NCBI GenBank assembly: GCA_905234795.1
Contig: CAJOIQ010000001.1
Coordinates: 1-64,000, forward strand
Length of the DNA stretch: 64,000 nucleotides
Reading direction: 5' to 3'
From: an uncultured Bacteroidales bacterium
GTDB taxonomy: Bacteria; Bacteroidota; Bacteroidia; Bacteroidales; UBA932
Part shown: positions 49,860-58,924 of the stretch, in pieces
Position numbering within the stretch: the stretch's first letter is position 1
Layout: every line of letters starts with the position of its first letter
Translations under genes and position numbers: made by a program
The notes under the pieces: generated by a model
The model's input: only the letters and a program-made list of their open reading frames with translations
Databases searched by the model: none
Told to the model about the DNA's origin: nothing

Positions 49860-52333
49860 TACTGGACTCTCTTCAGGATGTACTGCCAGGCGATGGCGCC
49901 ACCGTTGTTACCCGTAGCCGTGTAGCTCATCAGGACAAGCTGATTCTTGCTGTAGGACTTCACATAGAGCCAGGGTTCGTCGGCGAAATCGTTGTTGGGA
50001 GTATAGGAGAACATACCTCCGTCGGCCAGTTTGATGACCTCGTAGTCACCCACCTCGTCAAGGGTGTAGTTCACCTCAACCTTCTCGATGCCAATCACGA
50101 AGTCGTCACCGTAAGGGCACTCGCCGGTCTTGAGGTCATTGTAAACGGTTACATCCTTGTTGATATAGGACTTGCCGTCCACCGGATCCAGCGTGTACTT
50201 TCCGTCGGCGGTAAAGGTGATCACATCGTTGTACATGAAGGCGTCGTCCTTGCAGTGGGCGTCACCGCTCCACCAGCCGGCAGGATTGCCCAGTTCGGGA
50301 CCGCAGCCAAAGTGACCGTTCACGTCGGCATCCCAGGTCCAGGAACCCACAAGGGCTTCCTCCAGGGAGGCGGGCTCTTCGTCGCCACCGCCCTGACCTT
50401 CCTTGGGCTTGTAAATGAACTGCCAGGAAATGCCCTCATATACACCTACAAGCGTCATGCTTTCGGCCGTGAGTTCCTTGATATACAGGCGGTTAGGCTC
50501 ATCATTAAAGACGGCTGCATTGGGAGCATAACCAAAGAGGGTTCCGGCGGGGAATTCAATATACTCACCGTTGACATCCTCATTGATCACATAGGTGGTT
50601 TCCTGCTTCTCGGCGGGAGCGTCATAGTCCTCGTCACCTGTCTTCAGCTCGGGATGATAACCGGTGTCTTTGTTAACATAGATAACACCGTCGGCACCCG
50701 GATCGAAGATGTACTTGCCGTCGGCAAAGAAGGTGAGTTCGTCATCCTTCACACCATAGGCGTCTTTGTCGTGCGGGGTGGCACTCCACCAACCGCCAGG
50801 GTTACCCAGGTCGGGACCGCAACCCATATAACCGGCCTTGTCATTGGCCAGGATCCAGGTCTTGCTGGTCACATTGAACAGCGGGTCTCCGGCAGGCTGT
50901 GCTCCGTTCTTGGGACGGAAGATAAGCTGCCAGGAAATACCCTCGAAGTTGGCCACCAGGACCATCTTGGTCTCGGAGAGTTCTGCAATGGTGAGGCGGT
51001 TAGGCTGGTCGTTGATGACAGCGGCATTGGGCACGTAGCTGTACAGGATGCCGGCAGGGAATTCAATGTAGTCGCCATTGGCGTCGGAGCCCAGCGTGTA
51101 GGTAGATTCCTGTTTCTCGGCGGGAGCATCGTAGTCGTTTCCGTCACCTAAATAGATTTCGGCATGATAACCGGAATCCTTGTTCACGTACACAACTCCG
51201 TCGGCACCCGGATCAAAGATGTACTTGCCATCCTTGAAGAAGGTGAGTTCGTCGTCCTTTACGCCATAAGCATCTTTGTCGTGCGGAGTGGCACTCCACC
51301 ATCCGGCGGGGTTGGTCACATCCGGGCCGCAACCCATATAACCCTGAGTATCGTTATCCAGGACCCAGGTCTTGCTCTCCTTGCCAAAGAGCGGATCCTC
51401 GGCACCGGCGATGGAACCTTCCGGAACAAACTCAAAGTAGAACGAGATACCATCGGCATTAGCCGGAGTGCTGGCAGTAGCCATGAGCTGGATCTTCTTC
51501 TTGAGGGAAGAGGTCTTGGTCTCCATCAGCTGATAACGGGGCTCGTCCACCAGGGATTTGTGCACCACATAGGAAGGATAGCTGCCTGCGCCCAGGACCA
51601 GGAAGATTTCCTCGATACCTGCATCGTTCCAATTGTTCTCGAAGGTGTAGGTAGATTCAATCTTCTGGGCAGGGAAGAGGTAGTCGTCGTCCAGAACCTC
51701 GTGACCGGCAGGATACTCAGCGTCTTTCTTGGCATAGCTCTGACCGTCAACGGGATTAAGAGTGAACTTGCCTTCGGAATCGAAGGTGAGGATATCGTCA
51801 TACAGGAAACCGGCCTTTCCGTTGGGGTCGCACTGCCACCATCCCTTGGGATCACCCACGGGACCGCAGGCGATATGGCCAGTCTCGGCACTGTTCCATA
51901 CCCAGTTCTGGGATGCGCCGCCGGAAACGGCCTTGATGTAAGGAGAAGGATCGAACGGATCACGGTAGGTGTTCTCCAGGGTGAAGGTCTTCACCACGGA
52001 ACCCTGGGTGAGACCGCCGGCGTTGTAGGCTTTCACCTCAACGGTGTAGTCGCCAGCTTCGCGGAAGCGGAGCTTCAGGTTGTTCTCGGTATAGGAATAG
52101 CGCTTGTTGGCCTTCCCGTCAATCTTCTGGTCGCCGAAGATCCAAACCGGAACCAGACCCTTGTTATTCATGGTGAAGGTAACAAAGTTGGTGGTCTGGT
52201 CAACGGTGATGGTCACGTCCAGGGCCGATGCCTGGGGGACAAGCGCAGAAGAGACTTCCGGATATTGGGGAGCACAGGCGGCGGCAAGTGCCAGGCCGGC
52301 TGCAACAGCTATATATTTCCAGAAATTTTTCAT
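49859..52333 (-). CDS. Surface glycan-binding lipoprotein with PKD-like domain and four internal repeats
   Basis: 824 aa. Lipoprotein signal (LALAAAC), a PKD-like domain at about 38-122 (WIFGDQKIDGKANKRYSY), then four repeats of 155-165 residues at about 142-303, 321-474, 490-644 and 663-822. Each starts with W-x-W/L, has a (M/F/I)xCGP core and a GWW, and continues with a 'DGKYxxDP..G..YxNKD' step. Repeats 2 and 3 are about 75% identical by eye; 1 and 4 are more diverged. The position after susD is that of a SusE/F-type binding protein, and the aromatic clusters fit beta-glucan binding. No catalytic motif is visible. Confidence 0.8.
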   Translation of the reverse strand: MKNFWKYIAVAAGLALAAACAPQYPEVSSALVPQASALDVTITVDQTTNFVTFTMNNKGLVPVWIFGDQKIDGKANKRYSYTENNLKLRFREAGDYTVEVKAYNAGGLTQGSVVKTFTLENTYRDPFDPSPYIKAVSGGASQNWVWNSAETGHIACGPVGDPKGWWQCDPNGKAGFLYDDILTFDSEGKFTLNPVDGQSYAKKDAEYPAGHEVLDDDYLFPAQKIESTYTFENNWNDAGIEEIFLVLGAGSYPSYVVHKSLVDEPRYQLMETKTSSLKKKIQLMATASTPANADGISFYFEFVPEGSIAGAEDPLFGKESKTWVLDNDTQGYMGCGPDVTNPAGWWSATPHDKDAYGVKDDELTFFKDGKYIFDPGADGVVYVNKDSGYHAEIYLGDGNDYDAPAEKQESTYTLGSDANGDYIEFPAGILYSYVPNAAVINDQPNRLTIAELSETKMVLVANFEGISWQLIFRPKNGAQPAGDPLFNVTSKTWILANDKAGYMGCGPDLGNPGGWWSATPHDKDAYGVKDDELTFFADGKYIFDPGADGVIYVNKDTGYHPELKTGDEDYDAPAEKQETTYVINEDVNGEYIEFPAGTLFGYAPNAAVFNDEPNRLYIKELTAESMTLVGVYEGISWQFIYKPKEGQGGGDEEPASLEEALVGSWTWDADVNGHFGCGPELGNPAGWWSGDAHCKDDAFMYNDVITFTADGKYTLDPVDGKSYINKDVTVYNDLKTGECPYGDDFVIGIEKVEVNYTLDEVGDYEVIKLADGGMFSYTPNNDFADEPWLYVKSYSKNQLVLMSYTATGNNGGAIAWQYILKRVQ
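49868..51910 (-). repeat. Four tandem coding repeats within the surface glycan-binding protein
   Basis: Approximate repeat units: 51425-51910, 50912-51373, 50402-50866 and 49868-50347. The middle two are very similar at the DNA level (for example a shared CTTTGTCGTGCGG block and CCGCAACCCATATAACC), implying a recent duplication or gene conversion. Confidence 0.75.
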
Positions 52334-52344
52334 GATAACTACTA

Positions 52345-53856
52345 CTATTTATTGTAATCGGTCTGATGCAGTGCAGGATCCTTGTCAATCTCGGACTGGG
52401 GGATGGGCCAGTACTTCTTGTTGGGAGTCCAGTCGTTCTGACGATACTCGTGGTTGGCGGCCTTCAGTACTTCGGCGGCTTTGCCGCTGCGCACCAGGTC
52501 CCAATAGCGCTTACCTTCACCCACGAACTCCTTGTGGCGCTCCTGGATAATGGCATCACGGTCCACACCGGTGTCCTTGCAGCCAGCGCGGTCGCGCACC
52601 AGCTTGAGGTAGCTGCTGCCATCCTGGTTCAGCAGGACGGAAAGCTCGGCGGCGTTCAGCAGGGTCTCGGCATAACGGTAGATGCGCTCGTTGTTGCAAT
52701 AGTTTACGTTGTCGGAAGCTTTGTAACCGTGGTTACCGCCTTCGCGGGCGATGTATTTGAGGTTCCAATAGCCGGTGTCCTGCCAACGGGGAGTATACTC
52801 GGCACCCGGGTGGGTTTCGGCATACTTGGCAAAGTTGAGGATACCGCCATCCTTGCGGATGTCACCGTCGTCGTACATGTCATAGGCGCTCTTGGCGATG
52901 GTGCCGAAGCCCCAGCCCTCATGATAGTCGGGAACGTTCTTGGTAGCGGGAATGCCGGTGAGGATGGAGTTCACCTGACCGCCGGCGGCGATGGAGTTAC
53001 CCCAGTCGCGGATACCGCCTTCGGACATGTAGTTGATCTCCCAGATGGATTCCGGACCCCATTCGCCGCTTTCTTCCCAGATGCCGGCGAAATCGGCTAC
53101 CAGGGAATACTGGCCGCTGGAGATGATCTCCTTCATGTAATTGAGGGCGGTCTGGTAACGGGTGGCGTCGTTCTGGTACAGGACGGCTTCCGTGTAAAGC
53201 ATGTAGGCCATGGCCTTGGTCACGCGGCCTTCGCTGCCCACAGCGGCCTTCATGGGAAGGACATTGAGGTCAATGGCGTCCTCGATGAGCTTGATGAAGT
53301 TGGCGTAAACCTCGTCGGGAGTGAGCTGGGGAGCGATGTAAGGGGACTCCAGGAGGGTCTCCCAATAAGGGATATGGCCCCAGAGTTTCCACAGCATGTT
53401 GTAGTAGTAGGCCATGAGGACCTTGGCCTCGGCCACATAGAGCTTCTTGGTATTGTCGTCCACGCCTTCGGCTCCGTCAACATACTTGATGAGCGTGGCG
53501 GCGCGGTTGATACCGGAATAGTTCACCGTCCACATCTGGTTGCACACATCGGTGGAAGTAGCGGTGTAATAGTGCGTCTTCACAATGATGGGCTGGTCGC
53601 CTTCGTTGGAGCCGCCGGCATACACGTCGTCGCCCATCACGTCAAAGATGAGGTGGAGGTTGTCGTACTGGCCAAAGGCATAGTCATACCATTCCAGCGG
53701 GTCGTAGGCGGCCACAAGGCACTGGAAGAGACGCTCCGGAGTATTGAAGTATTCGTCAAGCGGTTCGGAACTGTTGTGCTTGGGATTGATGAAATCCTTG
53801 GAGCAGGCAGTAAGCAGAACGGCGATGGCACTGAGTGCAAAAATTATCTTTTTCAT
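52345..53856 (-). CDS. SusD/RagB-family glycan-binding lipoprotein (beta-glucan locus)
   Basis: 503 aa with lipobox LLTAC and the SusD N-terminus SKDFINPKHNSSEPLDEYF. Helical TPR-like core (YVAEAKVLMAYYYNMLWKLWGHIPYWE) and C-terminal SusD block (IYRYAETLLNAAELSVLLNQDG, FVGEGKRYWDLVRSGKAAEVL, PIPQSEIDKDPAL). It pairs with the SusC encoded 12 nt upstream and delivers beta-glucan oligosaccharides for import. Confidence 0.96.
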   Translation of the reverse strand: MKKIIFALSAIAVLLTACSKDFINPKHNSSEPLDEYFNTPERLFQCLVAAYDPLEWYDYAFGQYDNLHLIFDVMGDDVYAGGSNEGDQPIIVKTHYYTATSTDVCNQMWTVNYSGINRAATLIKYVDGAEGVDDNTKKLYVAEAKVLMAYYYNMLWKLWGHIPYWETLLESPYIAPQLTPDEVYANFIKLIEDAIDLNVLPMKAAVGSEGRVTKAMAYMLYTEAVLYQNDATRYQTALNYMKEIISSGQYSLVADFAGIWEESGEWGPESIWEINYMSEGGIRDWGNSIAAGGQVNSILTGIPATKNVPDYHEGWGFGTIAKSAYDMYDDGDIRKDGGILNFAKYAETHPGAEYTPRWQDTGYWNLKYIAREGGNHGYKASDNVNYCNNERIYRYAETLLNAAELSVLLNQDGSSYLKLVRDRAGCKDTGVDRDAIIQERHKEFVGEGKRYWDLVRSGKAAEVLKAANHEYRQNDWTPNKKYWPIPQSEIDKDPALHQTDYNK

Positions 53857-53868
53857 ATCCGTGGTCTG

Positions 53869-56800
53869 TTAGAAGGTTACATTGACACCAAAGGTGACGG
53901 TTCTGTTCTGAGGATAGACACCGCGGTCCACACCCACTTCGCGGAAACCGCCGGAAACTTCGGGATCGCAACCGGTGTATTTGGTGAGGGTGAAGGCGTT
54001 CTCTACTTGTCCGTAAACTCTCAGGCGAGAGACAAAGAACTTCTTGGTGAGTTTGGAAGGAAGCGTGTAACCCAGCTGGATGTTGCGGGCGCGCAGGAAC
54101 GAGGCGTCTTCCATCCAGTAGTCGGAAACGCGGTAGTTCTCATTGGCCGAATCAAAGGCAAAGCGGGGATAGCTGTTGGTGGAACCTTCGCCGGTCCAGC
54201 GGTTCAGGATGGACTTGGGCAGGTTGATGTAGTAAAGGTCGGTACGGCGGGTGACGTTGAGCGTCTGGGCACCCAGCTGGCCCTGGAGGAGCATGGAGAA
54301 GTCGAAGCCCTTCCAGTCCAGGGTGAGGGTGAGGCCGAAGGTCCAGTCAGGAATACCCTTACCCAGTTTGGTGCGGTCGTCGTCATTGATGACACCGTCG
54401 CCATTGATGTCCTTCCAGCGGAAGTCACCGGGCTGGGCCTTAGGCTGGATGAGTTCTCCCTTGTCGTTCACATAGGAGTTCACCTCGTCCCAGTTCTGGA
54501 ACACACCGTCGGTCTTCCAACCCCAGAAGTACGGGAACACTTCACCCACTTCGCCGCGGGTAAGGGAGCCGATCTTATGGCTAGAAGTGATGATGTAGGA
54601 GGATTCGGCAGCCAGCTTGGTGAGTTTGTTCACATTGTAGGAGGCGTTGGCCTTGATTCCATAGTTGAAGTCACCCACGGAGCCGCGGTAACCCAGGTCG
54701 ATTTCGATACCGGAGTTGCGCATGGTACCCACGTTGCCGGTAGGAGCGGAGTCACCTGCATAGGTGGGAACCTGCATCTCCATCAGCATGCCGGAGGCAT
54801 CCTTGATATAGTAGTCCAAAGTGGCAGTGAACTGGTTGCCCCACAGACCCAGATCCACACCGAAGTCGGTCTGGATGGACTGTTCCCACTTGGCGTTGGG
54901 GTTGGCCAGGCCGGAGGCCTTCACGCCGATGTTCACGGCTTCCGTTGCATTGGCGCCGGAACCGAAGATGTAGTTGTTGCCGGACTGTGCGTACACGGCA
55001 TACAGGAAGTCGCTCAGATTATCCTTACCGTTGATACCCCAGGAAGCGCGGACCTTGGCCATGGAGATGACCGGGTTGTCCTTCAGGAATTTTTCGTTCT
55101 TCACATTCCAGCCCAGGGAGAAGGACGGGAAGGTACCCCACTTGTTGTTGGGGCCGAAGTGGGAGGATGCATCCCGGCGGATGGTAGCCTGGGCCAGGAA
55201 GCGCTCGTCAAAGTTATAGGACACACGGCCGAAGTAGGACAGGATGCTGTAAGGAATGGAATTCCAGCTTCCCCAGCCGTTGCGGTCACCGTCGCTCTGC
55301 TGGCCCAGCGTGTTGTTCACGCTGATCTTCCAGGGATCGTCGGGATAGATGAGACCCAGGGCGGTTGCGCCCACATTGGAAGAAGAGGACATGTAGGCAG
55401 ACTGACCCAGCACCACGTTCAGGGTGTGCTTGCCGAACACCTTGTCATAGGTAAGGGTGTTCTCAATCTGATAGCTGTAGTAGCGGTTCATGCTCTGGGT
55501 AGCGGAGGAACCGTAGTTGGTCTTTTCAACGGTAGAGGCGTTGCCGTCCTTGTCATACACCGTAGTAGCAGTAACGGAATCCAGGCTGTAGGCCTTGGAG
55601 GTGAGGAAATACTGCTTGGTATAGCTGTGCTGATACACATAGGAGAGATCCAGCGTGATGGCATTGCGGAATTTGAGACCGTCGATGAGCTGGAGTTCGG
55701 TGGTGAGACCGGCTACAATCTTGTCCGTGCTGGTATAACCGTGAGGACGGTCCAGCATGGCGATAGGGTTGGCCTGCTCGTTATAGGTACCGCCGTCGGC
55801 AATGAAGTAAGGCTTGCCCTCGCTGTCGCGGATAATATAAGGATAGCCGGCCGGATAGAGCGTCTTGTAACGGGCTTCTTCGGCCTCGTCGGCATAGATG
55901 GGATCCAGCGGGGACATGCCCAGGGCGGAACCCAGCGGGGAAGCGTACTCGGAGTTGGCCGAGATGCTGGCGCTCTTGATGTGAGCGTAGGAAATCTGGT
56001 TGCTGAAGGTGAGCTTGTTCAGCCAGTTGCGGGAAGCGGACTCGTCGAAGAGGGTGATACCCACATTCTCGCGCAGCGTCACTCTGTCATAATAGGACTG
56101 GCCGAAGCGGCCGCCGATGGTACCCTTGGAGGTGAGGTAACCGCCGGAGATGCTGTAGTTGACACGGCCGTTTCCGCCGGAAACATTGAGGTCGTGCTTC
56201 ATGATGGGGGCGTTCTTGTCGAAGATGGCAGCTACCCAGTCGGTACCGGTACCCAGGGAATAAGGATCGTCGTAGATGGGAGCGTTACCGGAATTGAGCA
56301 TACCCTCGTTCATCATCACGGCATATTCGGTGGCGTTGAGCACGGAGGGTTTGCGCCAGGGATTCTGGAAACCGTAGGAGAAGTCGTAGTTCACCACAGT
56401 CTTTCCTTCTTTACCGGACTTGGTGGTCACCAGGATTACACCGTCGGCGGCACGTGCACCGTAAACGGCTGCGGAGGCAGCGTCCTTGAGCACGTCGATA
56501 CGCTCGATGTCGTTGGGGTTGATGTAATCGATACTGCCGGCGGGCATACCATCAACAATGTACAGCGGGGAAGCGTGGTTGATGGAACCTACACCACGGA
56601 CAATCACCGTGGAGCTGGCGCCCGGAGCACCGGAATTCTGGGTAACCTGAACACCGGAGGTCATACCCTGCAGCATGTTGTCCACGCGGTTCTGGGACTG
56701 GACCTTCAGGTCTTCGGAGGTTACGGAAGAAATGGAGGCGGTCACCACCGATTTCTTCTGGACACCGTAGCCGATGACCACGGTCTCCTCCAGCATCTGG

Positions 56801-57087
56801 CTGTCGTCCTTGAGGACAACGTCCAGCGTCTGGTCATTGTTGATCGTGAACTGCATGCTTTCATAACCCAGGCAGGACACCTCTACAACCGCGCCGCGCG
56901 CTACGCGAAGGGAGAATGCTCCGTCCACGTCCGACATGGCACCATTGCTGGTTCCCTGCTCAACGATGAAAGCGCCCACGATGGGCTGGTTGCCGGAATC
57001 CAGGACACGGCCCTTGAAGGTCACGCCCTGCGCCATTGCAACCAGGCTCAATCCTAAGAAAAGGACTAAGGAAGCTAGTTTTTTCAT
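53869..57087 (-). CDS. SusC/RagA-family TonB-linked outer membrane transporter (beta-glucan locus)
   Basis: The ORF track starts at 57168; the ATG at 57087 (MKKLASLVLFLGLSLVAMAQ) gives a correct signal peptide and a 1072-aa protein. The mature form begins with the carboxypeptidase-like domain (VTFKGRVLDSGNQPIVGAF), then EETVVIGYGVQKK as TonB box, plug (VIVRGVGSINHASPLYIVDGMP) and barrel ending TVTFGVNVTF. First structural gene of the glucan PUL; a -7 box lies 66 nt upstream and the putative regulator gene lies just beyond. Confidence 0.96.
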   Translation of the reverse strand: MKKLASLVLFLGLSLVAMAQGVTFKGRVLDSGNQPIVGAFIVEQGTSNGAMSDVDGAFSLRVARGAVVEVSCLGYESMQFTINNDQTLDVVLKDDSQMLEETVVIGYGVQKKSVVTASISSVTSEDLKVQSQNRVDNMLQGMTSGVQVTQNSGAPGASSTVIVRGVGSINHASPLYIVDGMPAGSIDYINPNDIERIDVLKDAASAAVYGARAADGVILVTTKSGKEGKTVVNYDFSYGFQNPWRKPSVLNATEYAVMMNEGMLNSGNAPIYDDPYSLGTGTDWVAAIFDKNAPIMKHDLNVSGGNGRVNYSISGGYLTSKGTIGGRFGQSYYDRVTLRENVGITLFDESASRNWLNKLTFSNQISYAHIKSASISANSEYASPLGSALGMSPLDPIYADEAEEARYKTLYPAGYPYIIRDSEGKPYFIADGGTYNEQANPIAMLDRPHGYTSTDKIVAGLTTELQLIDGLKFRNAITLDLSYVYQHSYTKQYFLTSKAYSLDSVTATTVYDKDGNASTVEKTNYGSSATQSMNRYYSYQIENTLTYDKVFGKHTLNVVLGQSAYMSSSSNVGATALGLIYPDDPWKISVNNTLGQQSDGDRNGWGSWNSIPYSILSYFGRVSYNFDERFLAQATIRRDASSHFGPNNKWGTFPSFSLGWNVKNEKFLKDNPVISMAKVRASWGINGKDNLSDFLYAVYAQSGNNYIFGSGANATEAVNIGVKASGLANPNAKWEQSIQTDFGVDLGLWGNQFTATLDYYIKDASGMLMEMQVPTYAGDSAPTGNVGTMRNSGIEIDLGYRGSVGDFNYGIKANASYNVNKLTKLAAESSYIITSSHKIGSLTRGEVGEVFPYFWGWKTDGVFQNWDEVNSYVNDKGELIQPKAQPGDFRWKDINGDGVINDDDRTKLGKGIPDWTFGLTLTLDWKGFDFSMLLQGQLGAQTLNVTRRTDLYYINLPKSILNRWTGEGSTNSYPRFAFDSANENYRVSDYWMEDASFLRARNIQLGYTLPSKLTKKFFVSRLRVYGQVENAFTLTKYTGCDPEVSGGFREVGVDRGVYPQNRTVTFGVNVTF

Positions 57088-57153
57088 ACGCTTTGGATTT
57101 GGTTTGCGTTGGTTATTGTTAATAAAGTGAGTGTTTCCACACTTGGTCGGGTG

Positions 57154-57161
57154 CAAAATTA
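57154..57161 (-). promoter_or_regulatory. -7 promoter box of the beta-glucan PUL
   Basis: Minus-strand TAATTTTG fits TAnnTTTG, 66 nt before the susC ATG. No clear -33 element at ideal spacing, which would suit an activator-dependent promoter. Confidence 0.45.
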
Positions 57162-57218
57162 TGGACAAAAGACAAAGCCGCTTCCTTTAGGAATATTAAA
57201 GTAGCGGCAATGTAAAAC

Positions 57219-57243
57219 TAATTAGCTGAATTTTAGCTAATTA
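57219..57243. promoter_or_regulatory. 9-bp perfect inverted repeat between regulator gene and susC
   Basis: TAATTAGCT and AGCTAATTA flank a 7-nt loop. It lies 49 nt downstream of the regulator's stop and about 58 bp upstream of the susC -7 box. It could be the regulator's binding site or a weak AT-rich terminator of the regulator mRNA (TTTT follows on the minus strand). Confidence 0.45.
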
Positions 57244-57292
57244 AATAATTTTAAAATAGTTAAAAAGTAGTTGTAGAATAGTAGGGCTCCTT

Positions 57293-58924
57293 CTACTTTC
57301 CAATAGCTTTTACCTGGGATTCAAAGGCCTCACGGTCCCCCAGGGCGGCGTTTTTGATGGCCACTTTATAATTATAGATGGTACTGAGGGAGTAGTCCAG
57401 CATGGTGGCGATTGCCTTGCTGTCGTCCACGCCCAGACGGATGAGCGCAAAGACACGCTGGGCCGTTGTCAGGTGCCCTGCAGGCGGGAATTCCCGGGCT
57501 TCTTCCCTTAGCAGGGAATTGAACTTGTCCACAAAGTCGGGATACAGGCCCAGGAAAGTGGTGTCGAAGGTTTCGTAGAATTCCTCTCGCGCTTTTTCGC
57601 TTCGGCCGCTGATGGAGAGCTCCTTGAGCAGTTGGTCGGCCTTTCCCTGCTTGAGCAGGTTGCGGAAGCGGTTGTCCTCCGTGCGGATGACGGAAACCTG
57701 GGCCGACAGGCCCTGCAGGAAACTCAGGATATACTTTTCCTTCACGCGGTCGGCCTTGGAGATTTGCTGGTTAAGGTCGTTCAGGGTAACGTTGGCCAGC
57801 GCCAGGGAATTGTTGCTTTTCTCCAGCTCCTTCCGCAGTTTGGCGAGCTTGCGGGAACGGACGATGAGGAAATGGGTGACCAGGGACAGGATCACGGTGA
57901 GGACGGCCAGCAGGATGGACCACACCTTGCTGCTGCGGGACGCACGTGCCTGACGGTCCTGGTAGGCATCTTCCACCTGCATCAGGAAGCGGGAGATTTG
58001 CCAGGGACGCAGCTTGGCATTATACACAAGGGCGTCTTCCTGGGCAATGCGCAGGTAGCGGAAGCTGCGGTCCACGTCGGTGGGAAGGATGAGCTGGGCC
58101 ACCATGGTGAGGGAGGCATAATCCCGCACGGCGTTCACAATATCGCATTCGGCCGATTTTACCAGCCAGTGCATGCGCTCGTAGGCATTCCCCCTTCGTT
58201 CTTCAATCTCGGACTGGAAGAAAGCGTGGATGGCGAAATCCCGGTCTTCGGGACGCACATCGGAGAGCAGCAAACGGCTCACGCTGTCGGCGGCACTCAG
58301 CCGGCCTTCATCCATGAGCTGGTCCCGCAGGATCCAGCGGTATCGGGGAGTATCGGGCGTCAGTAATCTGTACAAGGCAGGGCGGTAGGCGGCCGCCGGA
58401 GGAATGGACATGCGTTCCACCATGCCGGAATTGCCGGCCATGTCCTTGCTGAAGTCGTACAGCACCCAGAAGTATTCGGCCTTCAAAGGGGCCGACAATT
58501 GGTTGGTGTCTATCTGGTCGTACAGGATTTGACTGGCCTCGAAGTAGTTGCCGGCCTTCCCGTACAGATGCCCCAGGGCGATGGTAGCCTGGTTATACCG
58601 CTCTTTGTCGGAGAGTTTCTGCGCCAGGGCCTGGGCGCTCTTCAAGTACACCTGCGTGGAATCGAAGCTGAAAGGGAAATAATCCGACGCCGCAATCATC
58701 TCCAGTTCGTATCGGCCCGCTGGATCCTGCGTGGCGGCGATGAGCTGGCGATAAGCGTCCAGCTGGTCCATTTTCTTGGCCATATAGAGTTCCCGGGTGG
58801 TCAGATAACCATCCAGTTCGTCCATCAGCATTTGGGTTTTGCGGTCTGTTCTGGGAGCTGTCATGCACCCGGCCGCCAGAAGGGCAGCCAGAGCCATAAG
58901 CACTACGTTCTTATTCAAGCACAT
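57293..58924 (-). CDS. DUF6377-like membrane regulator of the beta-glucan PUL
   Basis: 543 aa. A lipoprotein-like signal (ALLAAGC) is followed by TPR-like helices in the periplasm (about 30-325), one membrane helix (WSILLAVLTVILSLVTHFLIV, about 338-358), a coiled coil (about 360-405) and a cytoplasmic domain. Near the C-terminus is a LuxR-like HTH pattern (LTTAQRVFALIRLGVDDSKAIATMLDYSLSTIYNYKVAIKNAA). This matches the Bacteroidetes 'DUF6377' layout found beside SusC/D pairs. It probably senses a periplasmic signal and controls the adjacent operon. Its start lies inside the 3' end of sufD (14-nt overlap), with its own promoter there. Confidence 0.78.
   Translation of the reverse strand: MCLNKNVVLMALAALLAAGCMTAPRTDRKTQMLMDELDGYLTTRELYMAKKMDQLDAYRQLIAATQDPAGRYELEMIAASDYFPFSFDSTQVYLKSAQALAQKLSDKERYNQATIALGHLYGKAGNYFEASQILYDQIDTNQLSAPLKAEYFWVLYDFSKDMAGNSGMVERMSIPPAAAYRPALYRLLTPDTPRYRWILRDQLMDEGRLSAADSVSRLLLSDVRPEDRDFAIHAFFQSEIEERRGNAYERMHWLVKSAECDIVNAVRDYASLTMVAQLILPTDVDRSFRYLRIAQEDALVYNAKLRPWQISRFLMQVEDAYQDRQARASRSSKVWSILLAVLTVILSLVTHFLIVRSRKLAKLRKELEKSNNSLALANVTLNDLNQQISKADRVKEKYILSFLQGLSAQVSVIRTEDNRFRNLLKQGKADQLLKELSISGRSEKAREEFYETFDTTFLGLYPDFVDKFNSLLREEAREFPPAGHLTTAQRVFALIRLGVDDSKAIATMLDYSLSTIYNYKVAIKNAALGDREAFESQVKAIGK

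Noticed and set aside
52366-57057. Plus-strand ORF of 1563 aa, the longest in the track
   Set aside because: It is the exact antisense of the glucan-locus SusD and SusC genes. Its Val/Gly/His-rich composition is typical of the reverse complement of GC-rich coding sequence, and no family motifs are visible.
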